From the NCBI GenBank assembly GCA_032622095.1, contig CP136062.1:36828918-36892917 (forward strand): 64,000 nucleotides of DNA, in the 5' to 3' direction. The position numbers were made by a program, and so were the translations under genes. This stretch comes from Siphonodentalium dalli (lineage: Eukaryota > Mollusca > Scaphopoda > Gadilida > Siphonodentaliidae). Below are positions 1 through 11,949 of the stretch, in pieces; position 1 is the stretch's first letter, and each line of letters opens with the position of its first letter. The notes beneath the pieces were generated by a model. The model was not told the DNA's origin, ran no database searches, and saw only the letters and a list, made by a program, of their open reading frames with translations.

Positions 1-111
1 TGTAGCCTGCATTGTTGACGCCTTACGTACACACATACACACGCACACACGGACGACACAGCCATGGCAATAGCTCAAACTTTACAAAGTAAAGTTGAGC
101 TAAAAATAGGG

Positions 112-770
112 GTGGGGATGTTTGGATCTCTAGTTTAACGACATTTTTCGGTCTTTGCAATTTAACGACACTTTCGGTCTTTAACAGTTTAATGGGGGCC
201 CCCGGTGGTCCAGTCGGTAGAGTGCCAGGTGATTTACGTCGTCCCAGGCCGTCCAGCGCTGACGAAGCTGGTTCGAACCCCACCATAGGGAGGGTGACCG
301 GAATCGTGTATCTGGGCAAGTTTGTCAATTGATTTCCGGGGGTCGGTGGTTTCTACACGCAGTGGAACAACTTCCCGGTGAAATTGAGCCTCTGCGTGGT
401 CTTTCCTCTACCCGTAAAATTGACAACGTCGTGTGTGGCCTAGCGGCTAGAATGACGATAAACCCTAATAAACAACAGCAACAACAATTAATAGTTTAAT
501 GACATTTTTTGGTCTTTATAATATCTCAAGATATAGGGGGTATTTGGATCTCTAGTTTAACGACATTTTTCGGTCTTTATAGTTTAACGACATTTTTCGG
601 TCTTTAATATCTCAAGATAGAGGGGCCCTTAGGGGGTATTTGGATCTCTAGTTTAACGACATTTTTCGGTCTTTATAGTTTAACGACATTTTTCGGTCTT
701 TAATATCTCAAGATAGAGGGGCCCTTAGGGGGTATTTGGATCTCTAGTTTAACGACATTTTTCTGTCTTT
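112..770. repeat. 96-bp tandem repeat array interrupted by a SINE
   Basis: The phrase TTTGGATCTCTAG recurs at 120, 543, 639 and 735, so the last three copies have an exact 96-bp period. Inside each unit the shorter motif TTTAACGACATTTTTCGG occurs twice, about 24 bp apart, which suggests the unit grew from an older short repeat. The array is split by the tRNA-like SINE at 195-487. No coding potential was seen. Confidence 0.85.
195..487 (+). mobile_element. tRNA-derived SINE
   Basis: An RNA polymerase III promoter is visible: an A-box-like TGGTCCAGTCGG at 206-217 and a B-box GGTTCGAACCC at 270-280. A tRNA-unrelated body follows, with a 3' tail rich in AACAACAACA. Flanking copies TTAACAGTTTAATG (181-194) and TTAATAGTTTAATG (488-501) look like a target-site duplication with one mismatch. 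Both carry AATG where other array copies have AACG. The A-to-B spacing is long for a true tRNA gene and no cloverleaf forms, so this is a SINE and not a tRNA. The family is not identified. Confidence 0.7.
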
Positions 771-1499
771 GATAGCAAAATGGAAGAAGTACATATTTGG
801 AAGATGTGTGGCCCTAAAAAGGAAAGTTGTTTGGTGGTCTTGAAATGCAGTTTTTCTTAACAGTCTTCCTTGATTAAAGTGATGTGAAACACTCCGGCAG
901 ACACCGGGCAGAGTGATCAAATAAATAGAAATTAAGAATAATCTTTCTCAAAGTAGTTATTTGTTACGAATATTAATCCAAATGGATGTTACACAACGTC
1001 ATTCTTATATATTAGTTAAATGCAATGACTCTTGATGGCAAAATGATTTTTGTTTAATTACAGCCGATAGTTGCGCCCCGAATCGAGATGTAAATATTTA
1101 CAATTTGGAGTAGTTCAGACGATGTTCTATATGAAGTGGTGTGGTAGATCTTTTTGGAAATTTTCAGTGATGTTAGTAGAATGATAACATTCCCCACGTT
1201 GGAAAAGTGCCTGAGCACTAACTTATCAATTTCTCGCTCTCGAAAAAGTCCATAATATGTCTTTAAACATATATATAAATCTCCGAAAACAAAATTCTAA
1301 AGCATTAAACGATTTGCTATATTTCCAGGGCATATATTTCATCTGATTTTGCGAGAATCCATATATACTTTTTCACGAGAATCCAGGGTAATTTGCGAGA
1401 ATCTAGATTTGGATTCTCGCCGAAATATAAGCCCAGATTTCACTCTGAAGTGTGCCTAAATGGCATAAATTGTACCGTGGTTCCCATGTTCGCTATAAA
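771..1499. other. No gene seen
   Basis: AT-rich sequence with no convincing exon. Around 1350-1435 the phrase GAGAATCCA is repeated several times near an ATATAT motif. Nothing else was recognised. Confidence 0.5.
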
Positions 1500-1656
1500 C
1501 TAGCTTGAAATTGGCAAACCAATGATTTTTTTGTCTTCAGAAAATTTACATTTTTATGACTCGCGACATAATTGTCATCAATAAAAACAAATTTGATTCA
1601 TCGTGGAAGTTAGTCGGTGACTATAAATAATGTCACCATTCAACTGAATGTTGTTG
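1500..1656 (+). repeat. Dispersed repeat, copy 1 (about 157 bp)
   Basis: Nearly the same sequence recurs at 2062-2220. Both copies contain TAGCTTGAAATTGGC, the phrase ATGACTCGCGACATAATTGT and the end TCAACTGAATGTTGTTGA. A third, shorter piece beginning ACTAGCTTGAAATTGGCAAA lies at about 2395-2450. Copies 1 and 2 flank the MITE at 1707-1950. It is probably a fragment of an unrecognised transposon. Confidence 0.75.
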
Positions 1657-1706
1657 AATTCTATTGAGATGTGGAGCAGACAATATATTGGGAGGCTCCA
1701 TAGCAT

Positions 1707-1950
1707 GAGGCCCCCACCCCCTTTTTCGTACGCCGTATTCCATGCCCTGTTATGAGGTACGCCGTATTCCGGCCCCTCTGTTAGGAGGTATTCGGTATTC
1801 CAAAAATACCGGTATTCGTACGCCGACTTTCCAAAAAATGAAGTTTTCATATATTTTTATGTATTCCATATGGCTGTTAACTGGTATTCCGTATTCCAAC
1901 TTCTGTGTTAAGTGGTATTCCGTATTCCATGGGGGTGGGATGGGGGCCTC
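1707..1950. mobile_element. MITE with GAGGCCCCC inverted termini and TAGCAT target duplication
   Basis: The element begins GAGGCCCCCACCCCC and ends with its imperfect inverse, GGGGGTGGGATGGGGGCCTC. The outer 9 bases match perfectly, and the arms continue after a 5-bp insertion. It is flanked on both sides by TAGCAT (1701-1706 and 1951-1956). The interior is built of variants of GGTATTCCGTATTCC in about six degenerate tandem copies. There is no coding capacity. The termini do not let me assign a superfamily with confidence. Confidence 0.75.
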
Positions 1951-2061
1951 TAGCATCCGCTCCTCAATCCTTACCAGATGTCAGTAGAAGTTTCCCATTT
2001 CATTATTCCAGTTCTTTAGCAATCTTAATCATTATATGTAATGCCCTGACCATGCTTAATA

Positions 2062-2220
2062 CTAGCTTGAAATTGGCGAAACAATGAATTTTTTTTTCGT
2101 CAGAAAATTTACATTTTTATGACTCGCGACATAATTGTCACCAATAAAAACAAATTTGATTCATCGTGGAAGTTAGTCGGTGACTATAAATAATGTCACC
2201 ATTCAACTGAATGTTGTTGA
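2062..2220 (+). repeat. Dispersed repeat, copy 2
   Basis: Direct copy of 1500-1656 with a few substitutions. The run ATGCCCTGACCATGCT just upstream (about 2040) recurs at about 2368, ahead of the third partial copy. The repeated unit is therefore longer than the best-conserved 157 bp. Confidence 0.75.
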
Positions 2221-4429
2221 GCATATTTCAACCAATTTTGGAAGTTTAAATGAATATTTTATTCACACTCAAAGTAAAATTGACAAATTTCAGGATTTTA
2301 GCCTGCTTCGTTGGGACCAAATATTTGTTGTGCACACTGAAGGAACGTCTACTCGATAGGCCAGATTATGCCCTGACCATGCTATAAAGTATTAAACTAG
2401 CTTGAAATTGGCAAAACTATGAATTTTTTTGGTTGAACAAATTTACATGGGAATCTCCATAGAAAACGGTTATATTTCGATAAAAACGAAAGTAATGCGA
2501 AATGAAAGTCGGCACTGGCCAGAATTGTGCAGAATAACATATGAGTCAAGTTATATGTGAATATTTGACCTCATTCGATTAAATAGTCTCGTATTTAAGG
2601 AATCAATCGCGCTCGGACATGTGGAAATTTTGTTCGTCGCACTGGGCGGTACACCACAATCGGAATTGTGAAATGTAAACACCCATTACCTTTTGTGAGA
2701 ATAACACAAGCGCAGACTTGATCAAAGTAATGCAATACACAACAACAAATAGGATAAAACGGATATAAACACGGTATAAGTGAGAATAAACGTGGAAACA
2801 GTTGACAATATTTTCTTCGGTTATTGCAACGGAAGCTAATAGATTTATGGTCACTAAAAAGTGTACTCCGGCCCCGGCTCGACTCGGAGAAAATGTGTGA
2901 AATACCAAGCAATAATCGTAACATAAAAGTCAGAAATATTTTCATGATCGAACTGCGGACCTGATAATTATCGAAATATGTAGTCGAAATAATTTTTAAT
3001 TAGTTAATCACATGATTTAGACATCAACACACTCTTAAAAGACGCAATACACCGCCATCTAATGTCGTTATTTAACTGGGCCGGTGTGTGTTGTTATCAA
3101 TCGTTCATTGCTTCGTTTTTAGGAAGACCATTGTTTCTGTTTTGCGCATGCGCAAGTCACTTTCCATATTTGGAATTTCCATATATGGGATTTGTGTTAT
3201 AACCTCAATACCGATCGATACCGATCAAGCTACAACAGATAACCACGCAATTATCTTAGCATAAAAATAAGATATATTGTAATTTATGCAACTACGACCC
3301 TGGTAACCCTGATAACTAATAAAATATACAGGCCAATTCATTTTAAGATCGTTATTTCACTTTGCGTTGGGCATAAATACACTCTTAAACTCACATAAAC
3401 GACCCATTGGCGTTAAATTAAATATACTCGGTATTTATTATATTAGTTTTTTATTGCTCAGTATAGAGTTAGACCCTTGACACCTGTCAATATATTTGGG
3501 CTGAGTTCATATGATGCGGTATTATTCCTCGAAATAAACAACAAATCCGTCGTTACTTCGAAATGTCGTTTGGGCTAACATTTACACAAATCCTCCGTGT
3601 GTTCTCCTCAATTGACACACAGGTTCTCAGTCGACACACAGGTTATCCCAGAAACAGGTGTGAAATAAACACCCAAGGTTTGGGTGAAATAACATAACAC
3701 GATATAAGTAGTGGATCACCTTGTCGATTGTCATTTTGTTTATCGCGATTAATCCGTTTCACCAATAATGAAGTATTTATTTATTACAACTGCGTATACT
3801 TCAGACGTTATAATATGATACATGAACATCATAAACACATTAGTTCGCAAAAATAAAAGACGAAAATTGGGTTTTACATATAGAGATGTATCAATCAATC
3901 TAGTGGGTTGGACTAAGACACCTGGCTAACATTTCCATGAAGATACAGATGTTTCAAAGAAATTTACAGGTGCTCCTCTGTTCATGGTGCTATATATTGG
4001 CTAAATATTCTCAGTTTAAAAGAAATGTTGCTGCGCATGTATATCAGCTGCATGTGCCAGACACAGAGCGAGATTTGGAGTTGTTTATGTCAGTCGTTGG
4101 AGTCAAATGTCAGTATTGCAGGATCCTGAAAAGTCATGTGCTACTGACTGCGTTTTCTTTTATGTCAGAAGAAAATATATATACCACTATTTTTGAACAG
4201 GCCTTCGATACATGTCCATATCTCTTGACAAATTGTAACTTTTTTGTGGAAACTGTATTGAATGGAACAGACTCAATTGTGTTATAATATATATGCAATC
4301 CTCTTACGGTTCGAGGTCTCTCAGTTTGCAAGAATATATGTATCTCTTAAATAGAATGATAAATATACGTTTAATGCTTATTCTATATATCTCTTTTTGC
4401 TATCTCATTATGTGAATGCCCTGATTGCC
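2221..4429. other. No gene recognised
   Basis: About 2.2 kb of AT-rich sequence. A minus-strand frame from 2945 starts with a hydrophobic, signal-peptide-like stretch (MKIFLTFMLRLLLGIS) but continues without any domain that I know. A plus-strand frame at 3937-4287 also has no recognisable features. I treat both as unsupported. Confidence 0.4.
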
Positions 4430-6303
4430 ATCCTCATCTAAATATGACAGTTGAGAAGATAAAATTGTTCAAGTGACTTAATTGGGTCATCATTTGTCGA
4501 GATTGTGAAATGTGAACGCCCAAAACTCCTTAAAATGATATGGAGATGGCCTGTGTGACTATATATAAACTTATATAGGTGGATATCGGCGAATAGCAAT
4601 CTTATCAATGATAGTGCATATCCTCTCGCCATCCGTGACCCAAACCACACCAAATGTGATTTAAATCATCGTATCGTTAGAGAAGAACGTGTATGAATTT
4701 GGTGGAAATTAGTGCTAAATATTTTGTATCCGCTTTGGTGCAACTGCCATCCTCATGCATGACTTTAACGGTGCCACTTTTGACATATTTAAACAACTTC
4801 TTTAAATCACACGATATCATAGAAAAGTTATAATATATAAATTTGCTGGAAATCTGCGCTAAAATAGCTGATGCCCCCTGCAACGCTGACTCGCGCCATA
4901 TCGCGGAGGTGAATATGTATGCGTTTGGTGGAAATCGGCGATAGAACTATTTCACCATATTTTTTTAATTTTGATGACCTCCCCGTTTTCTTCCCCTGAC
5001 ACCAACAGCGTTACTTTAGAAAATTGTAACCTGCACCATTATCTTCCTCGTAAAAAGTTACCCCTCTTAGAACGTCTTGGTGCCATCTCGATTGTACCCC
5101 GTGAAGTTATATATAGAACTCATACAGACAGAAAGACAGACAGCACGATTTGATTTCTCGTATCATTTGAGAAGAACGTGTCTGAATTTGATGGTAATTG
5201 GTACTAAAAATATTTTTTATCAGTTTTGGATGACCCTCCCGTCCAGTTCGGACTCAAATGGCGCCACTTTTGTCACCGTTAAACCACACACTTAGACTCA
5301 TTAGAGATTAGAGATGCATATATATAAAATTGGTGAATATTGGCGAGTATACAAATTCGTATCAAATTTAAGGTCCCAATATCTCTCACCGAGAGGGCAC
5401 CAATTTGGTGTATCTAAACAACACGATAAGATTCTTCGTATCACGGAGAAGAATATGTATCAATCTGGTGGAAATCGGCGCTAAAGATATTGTTATAATT
5501 GTTTTGTTCCCTCTCACCTCTATACACCACTGACTCGAATGGCCCCACTTGTGACATCCTTGAACCACACAATTACACTCGTGATATCATGGAGATGATT
5601 ATTTAAAAGTTTTGTGCTAATCGGCGACTAAACAAATTTTGATCAAATTTGGTGTCCACCCCTCCCCTCCCCATTTGTCACCCAAACAGCACCAATATGG
5701 CGCCTTTAAATCACACGATTAGATTCCTCGTATCATGGATAAGAACGTGCATCAATTTGGCGGAAATTGGCGCTAAAAATATTGTGTATCAATGTTGATG
5801 CCCCTCTCCCTTTCAGTGCACTCCTGACTCGAATGAGGCCACATTTGACATATTTAAGTCATACAATTAGACTCCTCATACCATGGGAATGATTTTGTAT
5901 AAATGTGATGGCAATCGGCGACTAAACCCATTCTTACCAAATTTAGTGCCCACCCCCCCCCCCCCAATCTCTCATCCAAACGACAACAATTTGGCGTTGT
6001 TAAATCGCACAGTTAGATTCCCTGTATCATGAAGAAGAATATATATCAATCGGCGCTAAAATTAGATTTATCAATTTTTGTGCCCCTCTCCCCTGACTCG
6101 AACGACGCCACTTTCGACATATTTAAACCACACCATTAGATTCTTCATATCTGCCCCTGACAACAACGGCGTCACTTTAGAAAATTCTAACCCCACCATT
6201 ATCTTTCTCGTAAAAAGTTACCCCTAGCAGACCCCTTTGGTATCATCTAGATGGTCCCCTGTGAATTTATATAGAACACAGACAGACAGAAAGACAGACA
6301 TAC
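4430..6303. repeat. Degenerate satellite: about 140-bp units in about 280-bp dimers
   Basis: Landmarks such as CGTATCATGGAGAAGAA followed by TTTGGTGGAAATCGGCG recur near 4670, 5157, 5437, 5728 and 6017. The later intervals are about 280-290 bp. Halfway between lies a second, related half-unit (for example GATATCATGGAGATGATT ... CGGCGACTAAAC). The array is therefore an alternation of two half-units. It ends in GACAGACAGAAAGACAGACA at 6282-6301, and a shorter version of that tail occurs at about 5127-5141. Single diverged units also occur at about 29570-30120. Open frames here are by-products. Confidence 0.75.
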
Positions 6304-6499
6304 GTTCGCAAATATAGATATAGATATGCCATAGTATATACCATATGAAATAGGAAACTCTCTAACAATGTATTATCAAGTTATCCGGTGCAATAAAATG
6401 TGAACATGTTGTCTGTGTTGAGTTGCCGATGTGTTCTTGTGCTTAAGTTTCATCTGGTTTTGTTGCGCAACGTGTATTATTTTCAATGGAGCAGGAGGG

Positions 6500-6590
6500 C
6501 GGAGAAAAACATTTTCCGACACGTAGGCTGGGGGGGGGTGGTGGGTGTCAAAATAAGCCCAACGCAATTTTTTCCGCGACAAAATTATTA
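6500..6590 (-). repeat. C-rich dispersed repeat (copy 1)
   Basis: On the minus strand this reads GCGGAAAAAATTGCG, then ACACCCACCACCCCCCCCC, then CCTACGTGTCGGAAAA. The same order occurs at 29325-29412. It is one of at least six members of a family with long homopolymeric C/G runs. Confidence 0.6.
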
Positions 6591-6599
6591 TTTTTCCTT

Positions 6600-7310
6600 C
6601 ACACCTTTTATTGGATTTTTACTAGTTTGTACTGGTTTGTAACACTAAGAAATCAATAATAAGGAACTGCAGCAACACTAAACACACCAGGGCCATTGGA
6701 TGTTGGTTTGTGCATCATTAGGACAAGGGAAAGTATTCTTAATGCAGCTGAATCGCCCATGCAGTATTCTATGTAATTAACATCAATTAAGGATAACTTT
6801 AAAGAAATAAATTTAATGCCAAATCTGGTCAAAAATTGACATTAAACACTGATGTATACACTGATGTATAAAGAAAAAAACATGTAACATACCTAGACTT
6901 GTGAGTGGATAACACAATTATCTCATATGTGACAAAAGAGATAGCAAATGGTAATAATTCACAATCTCATATATGAGTTAATACAGGTTTCTACTAAAAG
7001 TGTAGGTTTGTTTTTTATTATATGCTTTACTCTCACATGCTACACTTGAGCAGTCCAATAGAAATAATGCCTTTTCTGAACTCATACAAGATTCCTGAAT
7101 TCATACAAGATAAACAGTGAACGTTATAAAATTCCTAACCAATCCTGACCAATCTGAATCAATTGGAATCAATCATACATTAACTGTCTTTGATTTCCAA
7201 TTGGTGCTCCTGGGTGCTCTAGTGTATTGCTATATGTGCGATAAACATGCTTTAGTAATGTCTAATGACTGGGTGGCACGTACCATATAATAATTTAACC
7301 TATCTGATAT
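6600..7310. other. No gene seen
   Basis: AT-rich spacer with short local duplications, such as ACTGATGTATA repeated near 6850 and TCATACAAGAT repeated near 7085. Nothing coding was recognised. Confidence 0.5.
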
Positions 7311-7404
7311 AATACAATTACCTATCTGGTGTAAACAAATATCACCTATCTGGTGTAAAACAAAATCACCTATCTGGTGTAGAGCAATATCACCTACCTG
7401 GTGT
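7311..7404. repeat. Minisatellite, about 29-bp unit, four copies
   Basis: ACCTATCTGGTGTA recurs at intervals of about 29 bp (near 7320, 7347, 7377 and 7395), separated by AT-rich linkers. The minus-strand frame that reads through it simply repeats HQIGD and is not taken as a gene. Confidence 0.8.
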
Positions 7405-7741
7405 ATAGACATAATATTTTTTTTAATTTCCATAAAAGAGTAACAAAACACAAAAACTAATAAGGTCTCTAAAAAGGACTACCACACATATTTGGCACTA
7501 AAACAGTGACTATTAATTATGATTAACCACGCGCTCTGTGTCAGTGACCGGTTACCCACTCAGGCTTAGCTGCTATTCACAATAACAATAATGCTGCTTT
7601 GTAATAGGTTTTGTGACAAGAAGGAAATTGAATGTAATCTGGACACAATACAATGACTTCAGTTTAGCAATAAAATAGTTGATGGTATATAAATAATAGA
7701 ACGTCAGATTGTCTATAAATGTTCGATATAATATAATGATT

Positions 7742-7905
7742 AGAGCATATCTTGTCGTTGACTATGCGAATGTAGTGGCCAGTGGGAATGGTGTAGTTCA
7801 CTCGCCTACGGCTCGTGAACTACACCCTTTCCTCGCATACGACTCATGAACTACACCCTTCCCGCTGGCCACTACATTCGCGTAGTCAACTCCAAGCCAT
7901 GCTCT
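7742..7905. mobile_element. Foldback MITE, 164 bp
   Basis: The ends are AGAGCAT and ATGCTCT, with ATT on both sides as a possible 3-bp target duplication. The arms pair along most of their length: GACTATGCGAATGTAGTGGC on the left matches GCCACTACATTCGCGTAGTC on the right. The centre carries a smaller hairpin, GTGTAGTTCAC and GTGAACTACAC. Confidence 0.75.
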
Positions 7906-8224
7906 ATTCATATACTAAGCTTTAAAATAAATTGACTGCAGAGCTGTGGAAATATTATATTTAACAAAAACGATTAATGATCACATATCTTGCGAGGCCG
8001 TCAAAAACTGCAGTGTGGTCTACTGGGTCAGAGTCTGTCTGACCGAACTGCCATGTTATCTGCAACATTTACATCTGTAAGTGTTTGACTCATGTTTCAA
8101 GGGACAAAATCCACTGCAGTCAAGACTAAACTGCTAGAGACCAGTCCTGTTGTTCATTACTAGATTCACTGAATCTCAATGTAGGAGATTTGGTCCTGGA
8201 TTTCTCTGTATGTTTGTGTTTTGC

Positions 8225-8385
8225 GTTCCACAAGGGGGTGGGTGTCAAAACATGGCTGGAAAAAACTCTATGAGATGGAAAAAAAATTGGGGTCGGGGGT
8301 GGGTGGGTCCAAAAAGTGGTCATTGGCATACGTGTCTGGAATTTTTTTATCGACCCCCCCCCCCCCCCTGAATGGAGGGGAAATA
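8225..8385. repeat. C-rich dispersed repeat (copy 2)
   Basis: Contains GGGGGTGGGTGTCAAAACA, then GGGGTGGGTGGGTCC, then CATACGTGTCTGGAATTTTT, then a run of more than 12 C. The word order matches the members at 6.5, 28.9 and 29.3 kb. Confidence 0.6.
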
Positions 8386-10385
8386 ACTCTATATTTTAAA
8401 GATAGAGTTATCTATGGGCATCTTCTGAGACACAGACGTTTGAAATGGTGATAAATTATATAGTATTTTAATCATATTTTATGGCACATATTGTTATAAA
8501 AACCGTATACAAAGGCACTATAAAAACATAATCGGTTACTCGAAAATTAGGTGGGCCTTTAAAGTCAATACAAAAACTCAATTGCAGTTAGGTTCATCTC
8601 ATACCATTCTATTCAGCGATATTCTGCCACGCAGTATGAATTCATTAAGCGTTATAGATCCACTGTTATAATCCGCCTGTAGCTGGCGTATTCTTGCCTC
8701 TAAGATTATTGAGATATAACGTCGCACGTAATGTCATTAAATCGTATGAAAACAGCAATTGTGTGGACAGCGTGGCGTGAAGATGTATTGAGAAATAACG
8801 TCATACGTAATGACATAAATCTCAAGGAAACCCAGGGGGCGTAAAAAAGTTGCGAGACGTGGGGGTCTTTTTTTTACATTTCCATTTTTTTACACCCACC
8901 CACCCTTTCTTGCATTTTTTTTTCATAAAATTTTAGACACCCTCCCCAAGACATCAAAGCTTTATGTTGGTCCCGTCTGTAAAAACGACCAACCGCTCTA
9001 TATTGGTCCCTTCTTTGAAAGACCAAATTAAATGTTACTTCCTGTTAACAAACATGTGCAAAATTGAACTCTAAGCAATCAACATAGGTAGAATATTATG
9101 TGATTATATTGGTAAATTTATAACCCAGCCTATTCGTCTGTGTGAGTACATCTGGTGAGTAGATGAAAAATATGTTGAATCCCCTGGAATGACAACAAAA
9201 AATAACTAGGGCCAGTGTTAGGGCCTACAGTAGAATAAAAAATTACACAAACTTAAATTTATCTTTTTTTCAGACATCAACCAGCATCAACTAGTAGGCC
9301 TAGAGCCTATAGTAATACCAAAAAGGAAAATGTGCATATGAACCAGTGTACGAATTAACTTTTATGTATGCCTGCATGACCACCGACTCGACCTCGCATT
9401 ACGACTTAGAACTAGGCCTAAAATAATGCTTAACCCTTTGAGTTTGAACGTTGATAGTCAATTTAGTGCCAAATCCATATACACGTATGTATATTACTGA
9501 GATTCATTTGGACAATCAGAGCTGAACTTCGGTCAAGTACTGGATGGAGTTCATGTGCAATAAGAAATTCACACACATTCTGTACATGACCTTTATGTGT
9601 GCCTTCAAACTAGACCACCATGCATGCACATCATCTTATAAATATACACTAATTAAGTAAATTAATTTTTTCTTCTTTGATAATTTTCAAATTAGACATT
9701 AAGTGTCATTTACATACTAGTATATGCAGGTAATTATGGGATATAATAATTACAATGTGAACAAAACTGTAATGTGTCCTGGCCCCTCTTCACATCTATT
9801 TAAATAATATTTTTATACTTTCAGAAGACTATCCAAGGAAGGTTATATTTTTGTTTCTTTCAATAAATGTTCTTAAAACTTTATTTCATGTCTACTTATT
9901 TACTTATTGGTGGTTGTCAACAACACTGAAACAAATAATTTGACAATTCAAATAATTATTTGACAAAAGAATATTTAAAAATCAATTTAGTATACAAACA
10001 CTGATACAAATATTTAGTTCATACATTACACTCATGCATCAACTAACTGTATGAGTAAAGAGACTGTCATGAAGTATAAGAATTATTGTAATATTCTGTC
10101 ATGAGTTGTTAGCGGATATTGTCAGACTGCATTAAGTTCACCCTACCCTAGAGCTATCTGAAGTATTTTTTTATTGATCTACACCGTGAACTAGACAATT
10201 TTCAATATAAAAACTGGCAAGCAAGCTGAAATAGACACAATAAAAACAAATTGCGCGCAAAAAAAATCAACTTATGGGGGCAATTATAACAATATTGAAT
10301 GTATTAGTGCTTCTCATATTGCAACAAGCCACAACATATCAACAAATATGTTTAAAACAGTTGAAAATATGTCAATGAAAAAAAA
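8386..10385. other. No gene seen; one more C-rich repeat at about 8828-8945
   Basis: The sub-region 8828-8945 carries CCCAGGGGGCG, GCGAGACGTGGGGG and ACACCCACCCACCC and belongs to the C-rich family. At about 8704 and 8785 the phrase ATTGAGATATAACGTCGCAC recurs in slightly altered form. The rest is AT-rich with no exon that I can support. Confidence 0.45.
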
Positions 10386-10387
10386 AT

Positions 10388-10485
10388 GCAAAAAAGGTGG
10401 TCAAAAACTGTTTCCGGCCTCAGGTACCCACCCACCCCCCCCCCCCCCACCTCATGTCTCGTAAAAAAAATTCGGCCCCCCTGGG
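10388..10485. repeat. C-rich dispersed repeat (copy 4)
   Basis: Contains GGTGGTCAAAAACTGTTTCC, then TACCCACCCACCCCCCC, then TCATGTCTCGTAAAAAAA, and ends CCCCCCTGGG. This is the same layout as the other members. Confidence 0.6.
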
Positions 10486-10614
10486 AAACCAGCGAAAACA
10501 AAACAAAAATCACATTTACTATTTTTGTTTTAAGTTATTTCCTTCATAAATAGAGTTTTCGTGATAAGGAACCCTCTCAATACTTTAGAATATAGAATTA
10601 ACCTTTAAAATAAC

Positions 10615-10668
10615 AAAAAACTTCGGAATAGAGAACCTTCGGAATAGCGAACCTTCGGAATAGAGACA
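10615..10668. repeat. Short tandem repeat, CTTCGGAATAGAGAAC
   Basis: CTTCGGAATAG occurs three times in a row at about 17-bp spacing. Confidence 0.8.
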
Positions 10669-11289
10669 TGTCCCCCACTAGAACACACTGGTCCAGTGAT
10701 TCGCAGCCCGCCGGTGGTTTATTGTGAGATTTCACACAACAGAGGCTTGGCAGATTTGAGCGACGTTAAAGGTCGCTCGTACTGTGTCGACTTCACACAT
10801 TCATGCGTTAAACCAGTACCACTCAGATTGCCATACTGGTGAGTATCAGATCTCGTTCTGATCAAACTAGAGCAGCGCATGTACATTAATATAATGGTTG
10901 CAGCCGATTCATTGGTTGGCTTGTACAACATGACTGGGACAATAGTGTAATGTTTAAAAGCTTCTTAGAACAAGGGTAAGCGCCATAAACAGCCATTATT
11001 ATTTGCTACCTTTTTCGAATATGGCAGATATTAATGTAATTTTGGTAACACTCAATGTCATTTATTTTTGGAGAACGTACATATTGTAGACAGTGTATGG
11101 TCGGACAGGACAATAGAGCATTGTCCTTCCCAGGGCGGGTTCGTCCGAACCCATCGAACCCTAACCAGTTACGCCCATGCTCACAGAAACCAAATATGTT
11201 GATAGTAAATTCGCTCTTCACATATTTTGCTTCGTTATGACATTGAACAAACAGGACAGGGAACATACCTCTCTGTTAATACTTGTTCC

Positions 11290-11782
11290 TCAACAATCTA
11301 CTTCACAGTAGGGTGGTCCCAGTTCGAGATTGCATTTTTTGTGACAGTTGTGAGCTGAATACTCCATTCTCGCTTAAGATTTGAAATGATGTAGTTTTAA
11401 CTATGGCTTATTGAGTAATCACTTTAAAACGTCACATCTCTGTCGTTGTGGCAAAACAGAAACAGCACACAATTACTTAGGGTCCTAGGACTGTTCTCGA
11501 AAAAATAGAAAATTCGCCTTTCATATTTGCCATGCAGCCGCGTTGTTTATAGTGCCATACTATTTCTGGAACCAACCCATCCATAAACATTGTGTATTTC
11601 CTTTTATCACATAATTTGGCCATAAAAGCAGTTTCATAATTATCGGTAATAGACACGTTTAATATCAGCGCGTGCGATGGCGTCACGGCGTTCTTCAAAT
11701 AACTTGCGATCGCTGTAGTTTATGATTGTTGTTTTCGATGAATATTTCGCGTTGCTTCGGGTTTATTTGATCATATGATAAA
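11290..11782. repeat. Diverged about 220-bp repeat units
   Basis: Landmarks of the satellite at 15.3-16.6 kb are visible in order: AGAAAATTCGCCTTTC (about 11508), then GGAACCAACCCATCCATAAA (about 11569), then CATTGTGTATTTCC. The frames here are not supported as genes. Confidence 0.6.
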
Positions 11783-11930
11783 AGGTATCTCACACTCGTC
11801 CTATTTTATACGTAATTTATCAACCTCGTCCTCTAAATTCTATTTGAGCCTCGGTAAACCTCGGCTCAAATCGAATTTAGTGAACTCGGTTGATAAATTC
11901 CGTATAAATTAGAAACTCATGTGAGATCCT
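11783..11930. mobile_element. Foldback element, 148 bp
   Basis: The left arm runs AGGTATCTCACACTCGTCC ... AATTTATCAAC ... ATTTGAGCC. The right arm is the imperfect inverse, GGCTCAAAT ... GTTGATAAATT ... TGTGAGATCCT. The loop is about 12 bp. It is non-coding and sits inside the 220-bp repeat region. Confidence 0.7.
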
Positions 11931-11949
11931 CTATATATAACTATCCTTT

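Noticed and set aside
206-280. tRNA gene
   Set aside because: A and B boxes are present, but the acceptor and anticodon arms do not pair; it fits a SINE head.
2595-2945. Minus-strand frame with signal-peptide-like start
   Set aside because: No domain follows and no splice donor fits; AT-rich DNA often gives hydrophobic starts.
7311-7404. CRISPR-like array
   Set aside because: Only four degenerate repeats, spacers are short AT-rich linkers, and the genome is eukaryotic.
7230-7451. Minus-strand frame with HQIGD repeats
   Set aside because: Reads through a 29-bp minisatellite and non-repeated AT-rich flank; no domain, no splice context.
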